The notes under the pieces: generated by a model
What the model saw: only the letters and a program-made list of their open reading frames with translations
What the model was told of the DNA's origin: nothing
Databases searched by the model: none
Shown: piece by piece, positions 51,300 to 60,330 of the stretch
Numbering within the stretch: position 1 is the stretch's first letter
How the letters are laid out: every line of letters starts with the position of its first letter
Position numbers and translations under genes: made by a program
Source of the DNA: Planctomycetales bacterium
GTDB taxonomy: Bacteria; Planctomycetota; Planctomycetia; Isosphaerales; Isosphaeraceae
DNA length: 64,000 bases
NCBI GenBank assembly: GCA_027451885.1
Contig: DAIDHX010000015.1
Location: forward strand, 1-64,000
Reading direction: 5' to 3'

Positions 51300-53993
51300 T
51301 CAAGACGAGGCTGACAGCTCGGCTTCCATTTCCTTGAGCTCCTTGCTCTCGGTTTTGCTGCGCCAAACGGCCCAGGCCACGCCGCCGATCCCCAGCATCC
51401 CCACCAGGTAGACCAGCAGCATCTGAGTCTGGCCGAAGGTGAGAATGGGCATGATCGCCAGGAGTGAGACCATGTTCATGACCTTGATGAGCGGATTGAG
51501 CGCGGGGCCAGCGGTGTCCTTGAGCGGGTCGCCGACGGTGTCACCCGTGACGGCCGCCTTGTGTGCTTCCGACCCCTTGCCGCCGTAGAGTCCATCCTCG
51601 ATCGATTTTTTGGCGTTGTCCCACGCGCCTCCGGCATCGGACATGAAAACCGCGAGCAATTGCCCGACGATGATCATTCCCGCCAGAAAGCCGCCGAGTG
51701 CCTGCGATCCCAGGAAGATCCCCACCAGGATCGGCATCAAGATCGCCAGGAGCGCAGGGCCAATCAGCTCCGTCTGCGCGGCCGTCGTGCAAATGTTGAC
51801 GACGCGGCTGTAGTTGGGCTGCTTCTTACCGCTCCAGATGTCCTGGTCGCGAAACTGCACGCGGCATTCCTTCACGATGAGGAACGCCGCGCGGCCGACC
51901 GCCCGGATCAACATCGAGCTAAAGAGCAGAGGCACAACCCCGCCAATGAGCGCACCCACAAACACCTGGGGATAGGCGATCGAGAGCTTGCCGGCTTCTT
52001 CGTAATACTGGGCAACGGACATTTCACCGATCAGATCTTCCTTGCCGACCACGATCACCGCGATGAAGCTGGCAAACAGGCTCACGGCCGCGATGACTGC
52101 GCTTCCGATGGCAATGCCCTTGGTCTCAGCCTTGGTGGTGTTGCCCACGGCGTCGAGATCAGCCAGGATCTGGCGGGCGCGTTTGTAGTTTTCCTCGCCC
52201 ATCTCCGCGCGGTCGTACCCCATCTCGCCAATACCGTTGGCGTTATCCGCCACGGGGCCGAAAACGTCCATGCTAATCGTGTTGCCCGTGAGCGTCAGCA
52301 TTCCGATCCCGCACATGGCCACGCCATAGGCGATAAAGATCGGCGTCGCGCCTGAGTAGATCAGCACCGAGAGCAAAATGGCCACGGCGATGATCAATGT
52401 GGCAACGACAGCCGCTTCATAGCCGACGGCAAAGCCCTGGATGATGTTGGTGGCGTGGCCGGTCTGGCAGCTCTTGGCGAGCGATTTGACAGGGCCGTAC
52501 TGCGTGTGCGTGTAATAACTGGTGGCCTTGTTAAGTGCGATGGCCAGAATGATTCCGATCAGGCAGGTCCAGGCGGGCCGCATGTCGAGCCAGTCGGTGC
52601 CCAGGCTCGCCCAGAGCGGCAGTCCGCCCGCCGCGAAGTACGAAGCCCCGGCGTGGCTGCGCACGAAGGCGGAGAGCCCGGTCTTGTACTGACTGTGGTC
52701 GCTTTCGCGCTTGCTCTTGAGCAGATGGGCGTGGTCCGCTTCCCACTGGTGTTTTTGCCTGGCGAAGCTGGGTTCAAGTTCCGCGCCGCCGAGCGCCTGG
52801 GGATAGTCGGCGTAGTATGACCTGGGGAATTGCAGGTAGCCAAAACCGAGCAGCACAAAGCCCACGACGCTGAAAACCGAGCCTAGCAAGAACCCCCTGT
52901 GCACGGAATGAAGCGCCTCGTCGCTTGTGCTGCCTGGGCTTGCCTTGACGGTGGAGGTGCTCCAGATCGAGCCAACGACGCCGATCGCCCGCACAAGGAG
53001 CGGAAAGATCACGCCCTTGTGACCGAAGCTGGCGTAGCCCAGGATCATCGCGGCGACAATGGTGACCTCGTAGCTTTCAAAGATGTCGGCGGCCATGCCC
53101 GCGCAGTCGCCGACGTTATCGCCGACGTTATCGGCGATGGTTGCGGCATTGCGCGGGTCGTCCTCGGGAATCCCCGCCTCGATCTTGCCAACCAGATCCG
53201 CGCCCACGTCGGCGGCCTTGGTGTAGATACCGCCGCCGACGCGCATGAAAAGTGCGAGCAAGGTGCCGCCGAAGCCGAATCCCAGAAGGACCTCGTAGGC
53301 GTGCTCGCCATAGGTCATGAAGATGAGCGTGCCGCCGAGCAGGCCCAGACCGTCTGTGAGCATGCCAGTGATGGTGCCAGTGCGGTAGCCAAGCTGGAGT
53401 GCGCCTCCGTAGCTGGTGCGCGCAGCGGCCGCGACGCGCAGGTTGCCCCGCACGGCGAGGCTCATGCCCACGAAACCAACCAGCCAGGAGAAAAGCGCGC
53501 CGCAGAAGAACGCCGCGGCCCGGCCAAGCGCCACCGCGCCTGAGGTTTCCGCGGTCGCCCACAAGAGACCCGTCAGGATGACCATCAGGGGGAAAATCGC
53601 CCGGAACTGGCGGGCAAGATACGCATTGGCGCCCTGGCGGATCGCTGCGCCAATTTCGCGCATGCGCTCGGTTCCCTGGTCCGCGCCGATCACCTGGCCC
53701 ACCAGGCCGCCTGCGTAAAGCAGGCCCGCCACGGCCACCAGCAACACGATCCAGAGCGCAACCTTTTCGAGCAGGTTGTAGGCTGGGTCGTTCAAAAATG
53801 CGAAATAGGGAAACGCCCCGGGGCGCTCGCTCACATCCTGGACTGTCTCAAGAGACGGGGCGACGGCTAGCGCGGATGGCTGGGCGGGAGCGGCCTGGGT
53901 CTTCGCGGCTGAGTTCTCCTGTGCAACCGCCGCCCCCGTGCACAGCAGACCGATCGCGACCACAGCCAGGATTCGCAATGACTGCCGGACCAT
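51300..53993 (-). CDS. hppA: K+-independent H+-translocating inorganic pyrophosphatase
   Basis: An 897-residue membrane pyrophosphatase that pumps protons while splitting pyrophosphate. Active-site landmarks are KAADVGADLVGKIE, DDPRNAATIADNVGDNVGDC, TGDTVGDPLKDTAGPALN and the helices between. The motif DAVGNTTKAETKG has Lys where K+-dependent enzymes have Ala, so it should be K+-independent. A signal peptide-like start (ILAVVAIGLLCTGAAVA) and ~40 extra residues precede the first helix, and ~80 residues are inserted in a loop at ~385-465. Typical enzymes have about 700-800 residues. ATG 53993 has AAAGGAG nine bases upstream. Likely recycles biosynthetic pyrophosphate into membrane energy. Confidence 0.95.
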   Translation of the reverse strand: MVRQSLRILAVVAIGLLCTGAAVAQENSAAKTQAAPAQPSALAVAPSLETVQDVSERPGAFPYFAFLNDPAYNLLEKVALWIVLLVAVAGLLYAGGLVGQVIGADQGTERMREIGAAIRQGANAYLARQFRAIFPLMVILTGLLWATAETSGAVALGRAAAFFCGALFSWLVGFVGMSLAVRGNLRVAAAARTSYGGALQLGYRTGTITGMLTDGLGLLGGTLIFMTYGEHAYEVLLGFGFGGTLLALFMRVGGGIYTKAADVGADLVGKIEAGIPEDDPRNAATIADNVGDNVGDCAGMAADIFESYEVTIVAAMILGYASFGHKGVIFPLLVRAIGVVGSIWSTSTVKASPGSTSDEALHSVHRGFLLGSVFSVVGFVLLGFGYLQFPRSYYADYPQALGGAELEPSFARQKHQWEADHAHLLKSKRESDHSQYKTGLSAFVRSHAGASYFAAGGLPLWASLGTDWLDMRPAWTCLIGIILAIALNKATSYYTHTQYGPVKSLAKSCQTGHATNIIQGFAVGYEAAVVATLIIAVAILLSVLIYSGATPIFIAYGVAMCGIGMLTLTGNTISMDVFGPVADNANGIGEMGYDRAEMGEENYKRARQILADLDAVGNTTKAETKGIAIGSAVIAAVSLFASFIAVIVVGKEDLIGEMSVAQYYEEAGKLSIAYPQVFVGALIGGVVPLLFSSMLIRAVGRAAFLIVKECRVQFRDQDIWSGKKQPNYSRVVNICTTAAQTELIGPALLAILMPILVGIFLGSQALGGFLAGMIIVGQLLAVFMSDAGGAWDNAKKSIEDGLYGGKGSEAHKAAVTGDTVGDPLKDTAGPALNPLIKVMNMVSLLAIMPILTFGQTQMLLVYLVGMLGIGGVAWAVWRSKTESKELKEMEAELSASS

Positions 53994-54371
53994 CGTCGGT
54001 TGCTCCTTTGTTCGCAAGGGACGACAGCGCATGCGACGCGTGATTCTCTCGAGAGCGCGACGCCCGCCGCGCATCAAGGCGCATGCCCTGGTCCAGGCCG
54101 CCCGTTCCGTGCCCAGCTCGTGTGATGATCCGAGTGACGGTTCCTCGCGCCGTTCCACTTCGGAAGTGTTCGCACGCACCCAGGCCGAAAGCGCGGCCAT
54201 GCCAACCCTGACCATGGCGAGCACGTGGGATCTCGCGCGAACCATGTTGCGACCGCCCCGACCGCTCGAGTTCTCACGCTCCCGGATCGAGACCGTCATG
54301 AGGGAAATTATTAGACAACACCACGCGCGGGAGCGAAAGGGACTAGCTCGAAAAAGAGGCTGCGAAAAGCC
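53994..54371. other. Intergenic region upstream of hppA
   Basis: About 378 bases between hppA and the VWA gene, both on the minus strand. The hppA frame stays open upstream for ~100 codons, but lacks family sequence and has no ribosome-binding site, so it is not coding. No terminator or consensus promoter is clear. Confidence 0.45.
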
Positions 54372-55415
54372 TCAATAGCCCTTGTCCGAGCGCGGGAACT
54401 TGCTGACGTCGATGTAGAGATAAGCGCCACCGGTGGTGGTGGCGAGCCGGGCCAGGGGAGTTTGCTCGCCAAGGCTTGTTCCCATGCCGAATTCGATTGC
54501 CTGGATCCGCGTTGAGCCCACGCTGGTGAGAACCTTGTTGACGTCGGAGCTTGACATCATATCGGCGTCGGTCAAAAAGAAGATGACCTCGGGTTTGATC
54601 TCCAGGGCCTTGGCAAGCGCCCGCATGTGGTCGGTGCCGCCGTCGGCCTTGATGGAGGCAAGCTGGCTTTCGATCCAGCCCTTGTTGGCCCTGGTGGCCG
54701 CCATCAGACCTTCTCGGCCGCGGGGATCGCTGAGCATCACGGCCTGGAGATTGTAGAAGATCACGGCGACCGAGGCGTCCGGGGGAAGCTGGCCCACCGA
54801 CGCCAGGAGCTCGCGCTTGGCGATGTCGAGCGATCTTCGCGATTCCATGCTGCCCGAACAGTCGATCACATAAGCAAACGAGTGTGCATGATCCTGGGCG
54901 CCGAAGAACTGCGTGCCTGGCCCAATCCCTGGTCCAACCCCGCCGACCGAACCACCGCCGGAACCACCTCCACCTCCCGATCCTGTGCCCGGGAGAATCC
55001 CCTGGCCCACAGTCGCCGGGCCAGGCAATTTCAGGGTCTGCGTCTCTGACTTGTTCGGCGGCGGTGTCGGCAAGATCTCGTCGAGCAAGCTTTCAGCGAG
55101 CGGATCGCGGCTGATATCCTCCTCGGCCTGGGTCTTGTTTTCCACGCGGGGGAGCCGGCTCGTGCCGCCGACCTCGCCCAATCCGCCGCCCCCTTCGCCT
55201 GGGTGGGGGCGCGTCTTGTTCGCCTCGTCCTGGGGATTCTCGAGCTCGGCGTGGAGCGCCCTGGGGCTGCGGCTCTCCGCGGGGAGTGTGGCGTGAAAGA
55301 CCACAAGCGAGGCCGCCAACAGCAGGAGCCCGTGGAACAGGCCCGACGTCACCAGCGATCGTGGATCGGTGAGCGGCGTTCGGCCCAGGTTTCGCGCCTC
55401 GCCATTCGCGGACAT
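54372..55415 (-). CDS. VWA-domain membrane protein
   Basis: A 347-residue protein. One N-terminal transmembrane segment (LFHGLLLLAASLVVFHA) is followed by a Gly/Pro/Ser-rich linker with a long glycine stretch (~140-165), then a von Willebrand factor A domain (~178-345). The metal site is DCSGSM (D185-S187-S189) with GGTDH and FLTDADMM. No ferrochelatase or ATPase domain. The domain should be periplasmic and bind a protein partner via the metal site. It is last in the exbB-exbD-exbD-OB-like-VWA operon, 15 bases after the preceding stop. Confidence 0.9.
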   Translation of the reverse strand: MSANGEARNLGRTPLTDPRSLVTSGLFHGLLLLAASLVVFHATLPAESRSPRALHAELENPQDEANKTRPHPGEGGGGLGEVGGTSRLPRVENKTQAEEDISRDPLAESLLDEILPTPPPNKSETQTLKLPGPATVGQGILPGTGSGGGGGSGGGSVGGVGPGIGPGTQFFGAQDHAHSFAYVIDCSGSMESRRSLDIAKRELLASVGQLPPDASVAVIFYNLQAVMLSDPRGREGLMAATRANKGWIESQLASIKADGGTDHMRALAKALEIKPEVIFFLTDADMMSSSDVNKVLTSVGSTRIQAIEFGMGTSLGEQTPLARLATTTGGAYLYIDVSKFPRSDKGY

Positions 55416-55430
55416 GGAGGGTGCCTCGCG

Positions 55431-56207
55431 CTACTGGCCCGGCCCGGGTGGAGAATCCTCCGTCTGGGATTGGGGCTCAATAAATTGTATCGGTGGATCG
55501 CCGTGGGAGTCGTCGTCAATCCGTGCTTTTCTGGGTTTTGCGACCGAGCGCGACCACCATCCCCAGAGCACGATCACGCCCGCCGCGGGCAGCGCAATGA
55601 GCCAGCCAAGAGGCGTCCAGGCTGAAGGCGGCGGGCTCTGTGCGCGCCTGTCCGACCAATCCGCGGCAGGTTCGAGCCGCTCGGTCGGTCCCGGCCCCAC
55701 GATTAACGGAGCATGCCGCTCGCCGCGCTCGGAGGGATAGCCCACCTTGCGGAGAAACGTTCCCGTAAACCGTACAGTCTCACCAACCGGCGCAGCCGGA
55801 GAAGCTGTGCTTGCGGTCTGAGAGTCGGGGCAGACAACGCAGCAAAGATGCCCTTTGGGATCGGTGAGCCAGAGCTCGACCAGGGCAGGAAAGTCGCCCA
55901 GGGCCGGCTGGTGAAACGCGCGGGCAACGCGCCCTTCCACCACAACGCGTCTGCCCTGGTAACGGGGGGCGTTTTGCTCGAGCATCAACGCCGTGGCGGC
56001 GACGGGCAGCTCAAGGTCGTTGGCAAGCGTGGCGGCGGGTTTGCCCTGGAGCGCTTGACGGTAGGCGGCAAGCTCGTCGAGCCCCAGCCGGGGCGCTTGG
56101 GTCTGCTGATCCTGGGCAGCACGTGCTTGAGAATCCAGGTTGGATGAGGCAACAGCCCAGCCAACCACGAGCGTTGCGAGCCAGAAGTTGGCGGAGTAAG
56201 CAATCAT
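55431..56207 (-). CDS. Hypothetical membrane protein with OB-like segment
   Basis: A 258-residue protein. A signal sequence (FWLATLVVGWAVASS) leads to a periplasmic part with strand-rich GRRVVVEGRVARAF and VRFTGTFLRKVGY, which resemble an OB fold. A transmembrane helix (GWLIALPAAGVIVLWGWW) precedes a hydrophilic acidic tail. The start codon overlaps the exbD stop by four bases (ATGA). It appears only in this operon as far as I can see. It may connect ExbD with the VWA protein; that is inference. Confidence 0.75.
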   Translation of the reverse strand: MIAYSANFWLATLVVGWAVASSNLDSQARAAQDQQTQAPRLGLDELAAYRQALQGKPAATLANDLELPVAATALMLEQNAPRYQGRRVVVEGRVARAFHQPALGDFPALVELWLTDPKGHLCCVVCPDSQTASTASPAAPVGETVRFTGTFLRKVGYPSERGERHAPLIVGPGPTERLEPAADWSDRRAQSPPPSAWTPLGWLIALPAAGVIVLWGWWSRSVAKPRKARIDDDSHGDPPIQFIEPQSQTEDSPPGPGQ

Positions 56208-56743
56208 GGCCTGTTGCCGATTTCAGGAACGCTTCCAGGCTGGTTGAGCCTGACCGCGGTTGCGCCCGCGGCCTGGCACACAGCCACAATCTGAGCGACC
56301 GGCTCATAGCGCAGCGTCTCATCAGCCACGAGTCGAACCCGTAGCGGCTTTCCATCCAGAAGCGCGTCGTATTTTCTGAGCCGATCCCCAAGGGCAGCCA
56401 GGTCAGGCACGGGAGAATCGCCCAGATGAAGACTCTTGAGATCGCCCAGATCATCGGCCCGGGCACGGACGAGCAAGTCGTTCTCGAGGTCGGAATCCAC
56501 CTGCCTGGGCGCGCGCGACTCGTCGGCCTTGCGCTCAACCGACGGCAAGGCCGCGGGAGTGGCGGGCAGGTCGAGGTCGAGATTCATTTCGTCCGAGGGC
56601 GCCTTGAAGGTCAGGATGAAAAACGCCAGGAGCTGGAACGCCATGTCGAGCATGGGGGTGACAGGGAAAATAATCTCGCCCGCGCCGTCTGACCTGGTTC
56701 TGCGCGAGCGAGGGACTTCACTCGGTGCAAGGGAGCTGCTCAT
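56204..56743 (-). CDS. exbD: ExbD/TolR family protein (second copy)
   Basis: A 179-residue ExbD. The N-terminal membrane helix carries the proton-conducting Asp: FPVTPMLDMAFQLLAFFIL. The periplasmic part has the RVRLVADETLRYEPVAQIV segment and ends NQPGSVPEIGNRP. ExbD proteins form proton channels with ExbB. It starts at the TGA of the first exbD (ATGA overlap) and its own stop overlaps the next gene. A long charged insert (~60-110) precedes the conserved periplasmic domain. Two ExbD types imply a hetero-assembly. Confidence 0.9.
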   Translation of the reverse strand: MSSSLAPSEVPRSRRTRSDGAGEIIFPVTPMLDMAFQLLAFFILTFKAPSDEMNLDLDLPATPAALPSVERKADESRAPRQVDSDLENDLLVRARADDLGDLKSLHLGDSPVPDLAALGDRLRKYDALLDGKPLRVRLVADETLRYEPVAQIVAVCQAAGATAVRLNQPGSVPEIGNRP

Positions 56744-57219
56744 CGTGTTACTCGCTTGAGAACCACGAAGCGAAAGTGGGCGAACCCGCGGTCCTGCGCG
56801 GCAGCCAGCACACGTCTCAATGCGCCATAAGGCGCGTCACGATCCGCACGCACAATCACCTGCGTGGGCAAGACGTCGTTGCCAGCGGTTGCAGCTCCCA
56901 GCGCTTCCAGCCCAGCGCGACGCAGCTTGGCCTGATCGGCCCACCAGGCGGCCGTGCGGTTTTCCTCGATCGCGCCTGAGGCGCCGAGAATTCTACCCCG
57001 AGCGTCGAGCTCGACAATCATGCGATCAAACGCCATATCCTCGCCTGGAAGCGCGGCAGGGGCGACTGGCAGCCGCACCTCGCGGGTTGCCCCTTCAATC
57101 CGTGTGCCAAAATGCACAAGCATCATGAAGAACGTGATGAGCTGGAGCACCAGGTCAAGCAAGGGCGTGAGGTTGGGCGCGAGCGTGTTCGAGCTATTGC
57201 GTAAGCGCGGGCGCGGCAT
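56740..57219 (-). CDS. exbD: ExbD/TolR family protein (first copy)
   Basis: A 159-residue ExbD with NLTPLLDLVLQLITFFMML (Asp in the membrane helix) and the periplasmic TQVIVRADRDAPYGALRRVL. It is the closer match to canonical ExbD. GGAG lies nine bases upstream. It starts 18 bases after exbB and is coupled to the second exbD by an ATGA overlap. It should work with the ExbB protein in proton-driven energy transfer. Confidence 0.92.
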   Translation of the reverse strand: MPRPRLRNSSNTLAPNLTPLLDLVLQLITFFMMLVHFGTRIEGATREVRLPVAPAALPGEDMAFDRMIVELDARGRILGASGAIEENRTAAWWADQAKLRRAGLEALGAATAGNDVLPTQVIVRADRDAPYGALRRVLAAAQDRGFAHFRFVVLKRVTR

Positions 57220-57237
57220 GAGTGGAGACTCCGCGGC

Positions 57238-58191
57238 TTAGCCGTCGGAAGGTTCAACCGGCGGTAAGGCCGAGCGAGGCGTGCCGGCAGCCTGAGCCGC
57301 AGCGAGCGCCGCACTGACCGCAAACGGATGCGGAGGCGCCACGGGACCCTGCGCGGGCGCCTGCTGCCGAACCCCAGGCGCAAAACGCTCAAGCCATTGC
57401 TCCGCCATGGTCTCAATCTGCAGCGATAGCCGCGCGATCCGATTGCGAAACCACGAATGGAAGTAAATCGCCGGGATCGAGATCGCAATCCCCTCGAGCG
57501 TGGCGAAAAGCGCCGTCGAGATCCCCGCCGCAAGCTGGCTTGCCTGGGGCGTCGCCCCCGCAGTTGCAATAACGCGAAACGACATGATCATGCCATAAAC
57601 CGTTCCCACCAGCCCGATCATCGGCCCCAGCGTGCCCACCGTCGCCAGGTAGGTCGTGCGGTGCTCCATCTCCATGACCATGTCTTCGTTGGCGAGCTCA
57701 AGCGCCCGCCGGGCTTGCGCTTGCCCGAGCGGGAGCTTGCGCACCCCCGCGGCCAGAACCCTGGCGAATGGCGAGGGATCTGTGATCAGGCGATTGTAGG
57801 CGTCGGGGAAACGCGACTGGTCGAGCAATTCGGCCAGCTCACTTGTGAGCCGTTCCGGGATCGCAACGGTGAGGCGATAATTCATGGCCATCCAGGCCAC
57901 AAGCGCGATCAGATAGAACGACATGAGCGCGATGACGAGCCCAATCGGTCCCGACGCGCGGGCCATCCAGGCGAGGAACGATTCTTGGGCATCGACCCGC
58001 GGCTCTTGCGCGTCGTTCCTGGAGACGCGTCCCGCGTCATCATCGCGGGGAGTGGATGACGTCACGCCCGAACCCTGAGCCCGGGCGCGCGCGGGCAAGA
58101 TCGCCAGGGTGGTCGCCACGGCGATCACGATCAAAAAAAGCGCAGGCCAGGCCCTTCGAACCAGCCGGCCAGCGGAGATCGATGCAGTCAC
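57238..58191 (-). CDS. exbB: ExbB/TolQ family protein with signal peptide
   Basis: A 317-residue MotA/TolQ/ExbB-type protein. A cleavable-looking signal (ALFLIVIAVATTLAILPARARA) precedes an acidic linker and the three-helix core: GPIGLVIALMSFYLIALVAW, VGTLGPMIGLVGTVYGMIMSF and GISTALFATLEGIAISIPAIYF. Canonical ExbB lacks the signal. It would form the pentameric stator around ExbD. Start GTG 58191 has GGAGG ten bases upstream. No TonB or TonB-dependent receptor gene is in the window, so the driven partner is probably the VWA protein. Confidence 0.92.
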   Translation of the reverse strand: MTASISAGRLVRRAWPALFLIVIAVATTLAILPARARAQGSGVTSSTPRDDDAGRVSRNDAQEPRVDAQESFLAWMARASGPIGLVIALMSFYLIALVAWMAMNYRLTVAIPERLTSELAELLDQSRFPDAYNRLITDPSPFARVLAAGVRKLPLGQAQARRALELANEDMVMEMEHRTTYLATVGTLGPMIGLVGTVYGMIMSFRVIATAGATPQASQLAAGISTALFATLEGIAISIPAIYFHSWFRNRIARLSLQIETMAEQWLERFAPGVRQQAPAQGPVAPPHPFAVSAALAAAQAAGTPRSALPPVEPSDG

Positions 58192-58263
58192 GCGCGCGAA
58201 TCCTCCTTGAATTTAGCTTAGCCAGACCCGCGGCATCCGCCAACGGATCAATCGCGCGCGGTT

Positions 58264-58542
58264 TCAGGCAGGATCGTCTTCGAGCGTGCGCTCAAGCGCG
58301 CTGGCGTAGCCCGCGAGCCCATCCAGGTGCTGAGCCTCAAGCCGAGTGCGTAGATGCATGATTCGCCCGCGCAGGTCACCGTAATCAACTCGAGTCAGCC
58401 GAATGCGCCCACGAACCGCCCGGTGCGCCTCCTGTGCCAGCGCGCGAAGCTGGGCGCAAAGCTCGCCCGGATCGGGCTCATGCCTCGCATCCCGCGGCGC
58501 TGTGTACTCGCTGCTCATCAGTTGTGCCTTCGTCAGCAACAT
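58264..58542 (-). CDS. Small helical hypothetical protein
   Basis: A 92-residue protein, mainly alpha-helical, rich in Arg, Leu and Glu (ELCAQLRALAQEAHRAVRGR, HLRTRLEAQHLDGLAGY). No Cys or signal peptide. ATG 58542 has GGGAGG about seven bases upstream; the frame extends to 58635 without features. It lies 72 bases upstream of exbB on the same strand but is not obviously part of that operon. Family not recognised. Confidence 0.55.
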   Translation of the reverse strand: MLLTKAQLMSSEYTAPRDARHEPDPGELCAQLRALAQEAHRAVRGRIRLTRVDYGDLRGRIMHLRTRLEAQHLDGLAGYASALERTLEDDPA

Positions 58543-58722
58543 CGAGCGGTCCTCCCAGCCCGTTGAATCCACACTCCTACTGTAGGTCAGCGTGCTCGAA
58601 ACTGGGCCATTTCGAGACCGAATGACGCGCGGCAAGGAAGGTGAGGCTTCGCGCGCACGGCAGGACTCAGTCTTCAGTCCATCATAAGACGCAGAAGGTC
58701 GAATGATTGTTCGCGGGGATTT

Positions 58723-60330
58723 TCACGCCCTGCGCTGAGCTCGATCTTGCCCAGCACGCGAATTGAGCCAGGCTTCCACGACAGCGTGGTCATCGAAGGA
58801 GGTTACGCGGTTTGCGATGATCTGGTAAGCCTGGCGGCCTTTTCCGGCGACAAGCACGGTGTCGCCAGGCTGAGCATCGGCGAGGGTGGCTTCGATGGCG
58901 GTCTGGCGGTCGGGGAGAGCGCGGACACGGCCTGGTTGAATGAAGCCGGCGAGGAGGTCGTCGAGGATCTGATTTGGATCCTCGTCGCGCGGGTTTGTGG
59001 TGGTGAGGGTGACGCGATCGGCGAGGGCCTCGGCGACGGCGGCGATGGCCTGGCGTTCTGGGCGGTTGCCGTCTCCTTCCGCGGAAACGACGGCATGGAT
59101 GCGTCCGGCAGAGATGGCTCGCAGCGCGAGCAGTGCTTCCTTGAGGGCGAGAGCCGTCCGCGCGTCGTCGATGCGGATATCGAAATCCTGGCCGTGATTC
59201 ACCTGCTCGAGCGAGCCGGCGAGTGCGCGGACGCTTTCGAGACCTGCCTGCACGTAGTCGGCGGGGATCTCGAGTGCCCAGGCGAGGGCGGCGGCGGCTG
59301 TGGCAGCCGCGGCGGTGCGCGGGCCGATGAGCGGCAGAGCGACCTCAAGTGAGCGCTCGAAACCCGTGAGCGAAAGCCGGATGCCGCTGGCGTCGGATTG
59401 CGTAACGCGGCCCCAGACGTCGACGCCGCGATCAAGCGAGCTGGGATTCATCGCGAACGCCACGCGATGCGCGTCCAGATTGACGCCGCCCAGGATTTCG
59501 GCATTGGGGTCATCCGCGCAGACGATGACTACACCACCGGGAAGGACCTGGCGGGCAAGCCTGGCGAGAGTGCGGCGGCCGCCGCGAGCGACGTCGTCAG
59601 GATACCCCGGCAGGGTTCCCGAGTCGGCGGCGAGCAGGGCATGCAGCTCGATGCCCGCGAAAGCCCTGCGCTCGATGGCGGCCAGAGGCGCCTCGAGAAT
59701 CGCGCCTGAGCAACCCGCGCCCGCAAGCTCGGCCATGAGTGTGGCAAGCGCGGAGGCCGATGGAATGAAGTCGCCGGCGGGCGCGCCTAGCCTGCGCCCC
59801 AGTGTGCGTGCGTCCTGGCCGTCGTCAAAGCCAGCGCCCAGAGGACGCATCGCCGCACCGTCATGGAAGCCAAGCGCACCCACGAGCCCGGTGCGTTCGC
59901 CTGCCTCGGCCAGGATCGCTCGCGCATAGAGCGCTGTCAGGCCGCGACCCAGCATCCCAGCCACGCCGATCGTGGCGAGCTTGCGCGACGGATCACCCGC
60001 GAGCGCCTGGCAAATTTGCCCGAAGGCCGCCGCGCCGTCGTTCACCACAACTTGTAATCGCCCCGCGACATCGCTGGGACGCTCCAGAATCACCCCGGCC
60101 GCGCCCCGCCGCAGCGCGTCGGCCACGAAGTCATGGCCGTCGTAGCCAGCGGGCGTGCGGCGCGTGGCCACAAACACCTGTCCCGGCTCGAGACGCCTGT
60201 GATCGTCGGTGCATCCTGTCACTTGCCAGTCGGCTGCGCCGACAAACTGGCCCTCCGGAAAGAGCCGTCGCAAGCTGACCGAATGCATTCCACCACGCCG
60301 CGACGAACGGTCAACGAACCACCGCGCCAT
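58723..60330 (-). CDS. MurE-like Mur ligase with degenerate active site
   Basis: A 535-residue protein aligned along its length with UDP-MurNAc-tripeptide synthetase MurE. The N-terminal domain has LEPGQVFVATRRTPAGYDGHDFV. The central ATP loop should read GTNGKT but is GVAGMLGRGLT; the EVSSHA-type motif is EAPLAAI, and TNLxxDHLDYHG is ADSGTLPGYPDD. In the C-terminal domain YAHTP is DDARTA, DNPR is TNPR, while VLVAGKGRQAYQII and FDDHAVVEAWL remain. The fold is kept but ATP binding and ligation are probably lost, so it is a pseudoenzyme. ATG 60330 has AAGGAGG nine bases upstream. The open reading frame is intact, arguing against simple decay. A functional murE must be elsewhere. Confidence 0.85.
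   Translation of the reverse strand: MARWFVDRSSRRGGMHSVSLRRLFPEGQFVGAADWQVTGCTDDHRRLEPGQVFVATRRTPAGYDGHDFVADALRRGAAGVILERPSDVAGRLQVVVNDGAAAFGQICQALAGDPSRKLATIGVAGMLGRGLTALYARAILAEAGERTGLVGALGFHDGAAMRPLGAGFDDGQDARTLGRRLGAPAGDFIPSASALATLMAELAGAGCSGAILEAPLAAIERRAFAGIELHALLAADSGTLPGYPDDVARGGRRTLARLARQVLPGGVVIVCADDPNAEILGGVNLDAHRVAFAMNPSSLDRGVDVWGRVTQSDASGIRLSLTGFERSLEVALPLIGPRTAAAATAAAALAWALEIPADYVQAGLESVRALAGSLEQVNHGQDFDIRIDDARTALALKEALLALRAISAGRIHAVVSAEGDGNRPERQAIAAVAEALADRVTLTTTNPRDEDPNQILDDLLAGFIQPGRVRALPDRQTAIEATLADAQPGDTVLVAGKGRQAYQIIANRVTSFDDHAVVEAWLNSRAGQDRAQRRA

Noticed and set aside
53994-54299. N-terminal extension of hppA by 102 codons
   Set aside because: No family sequence, no ribosome-binding site; ATG 53993 has both a Shine-Dalgarno and a signal peptide.
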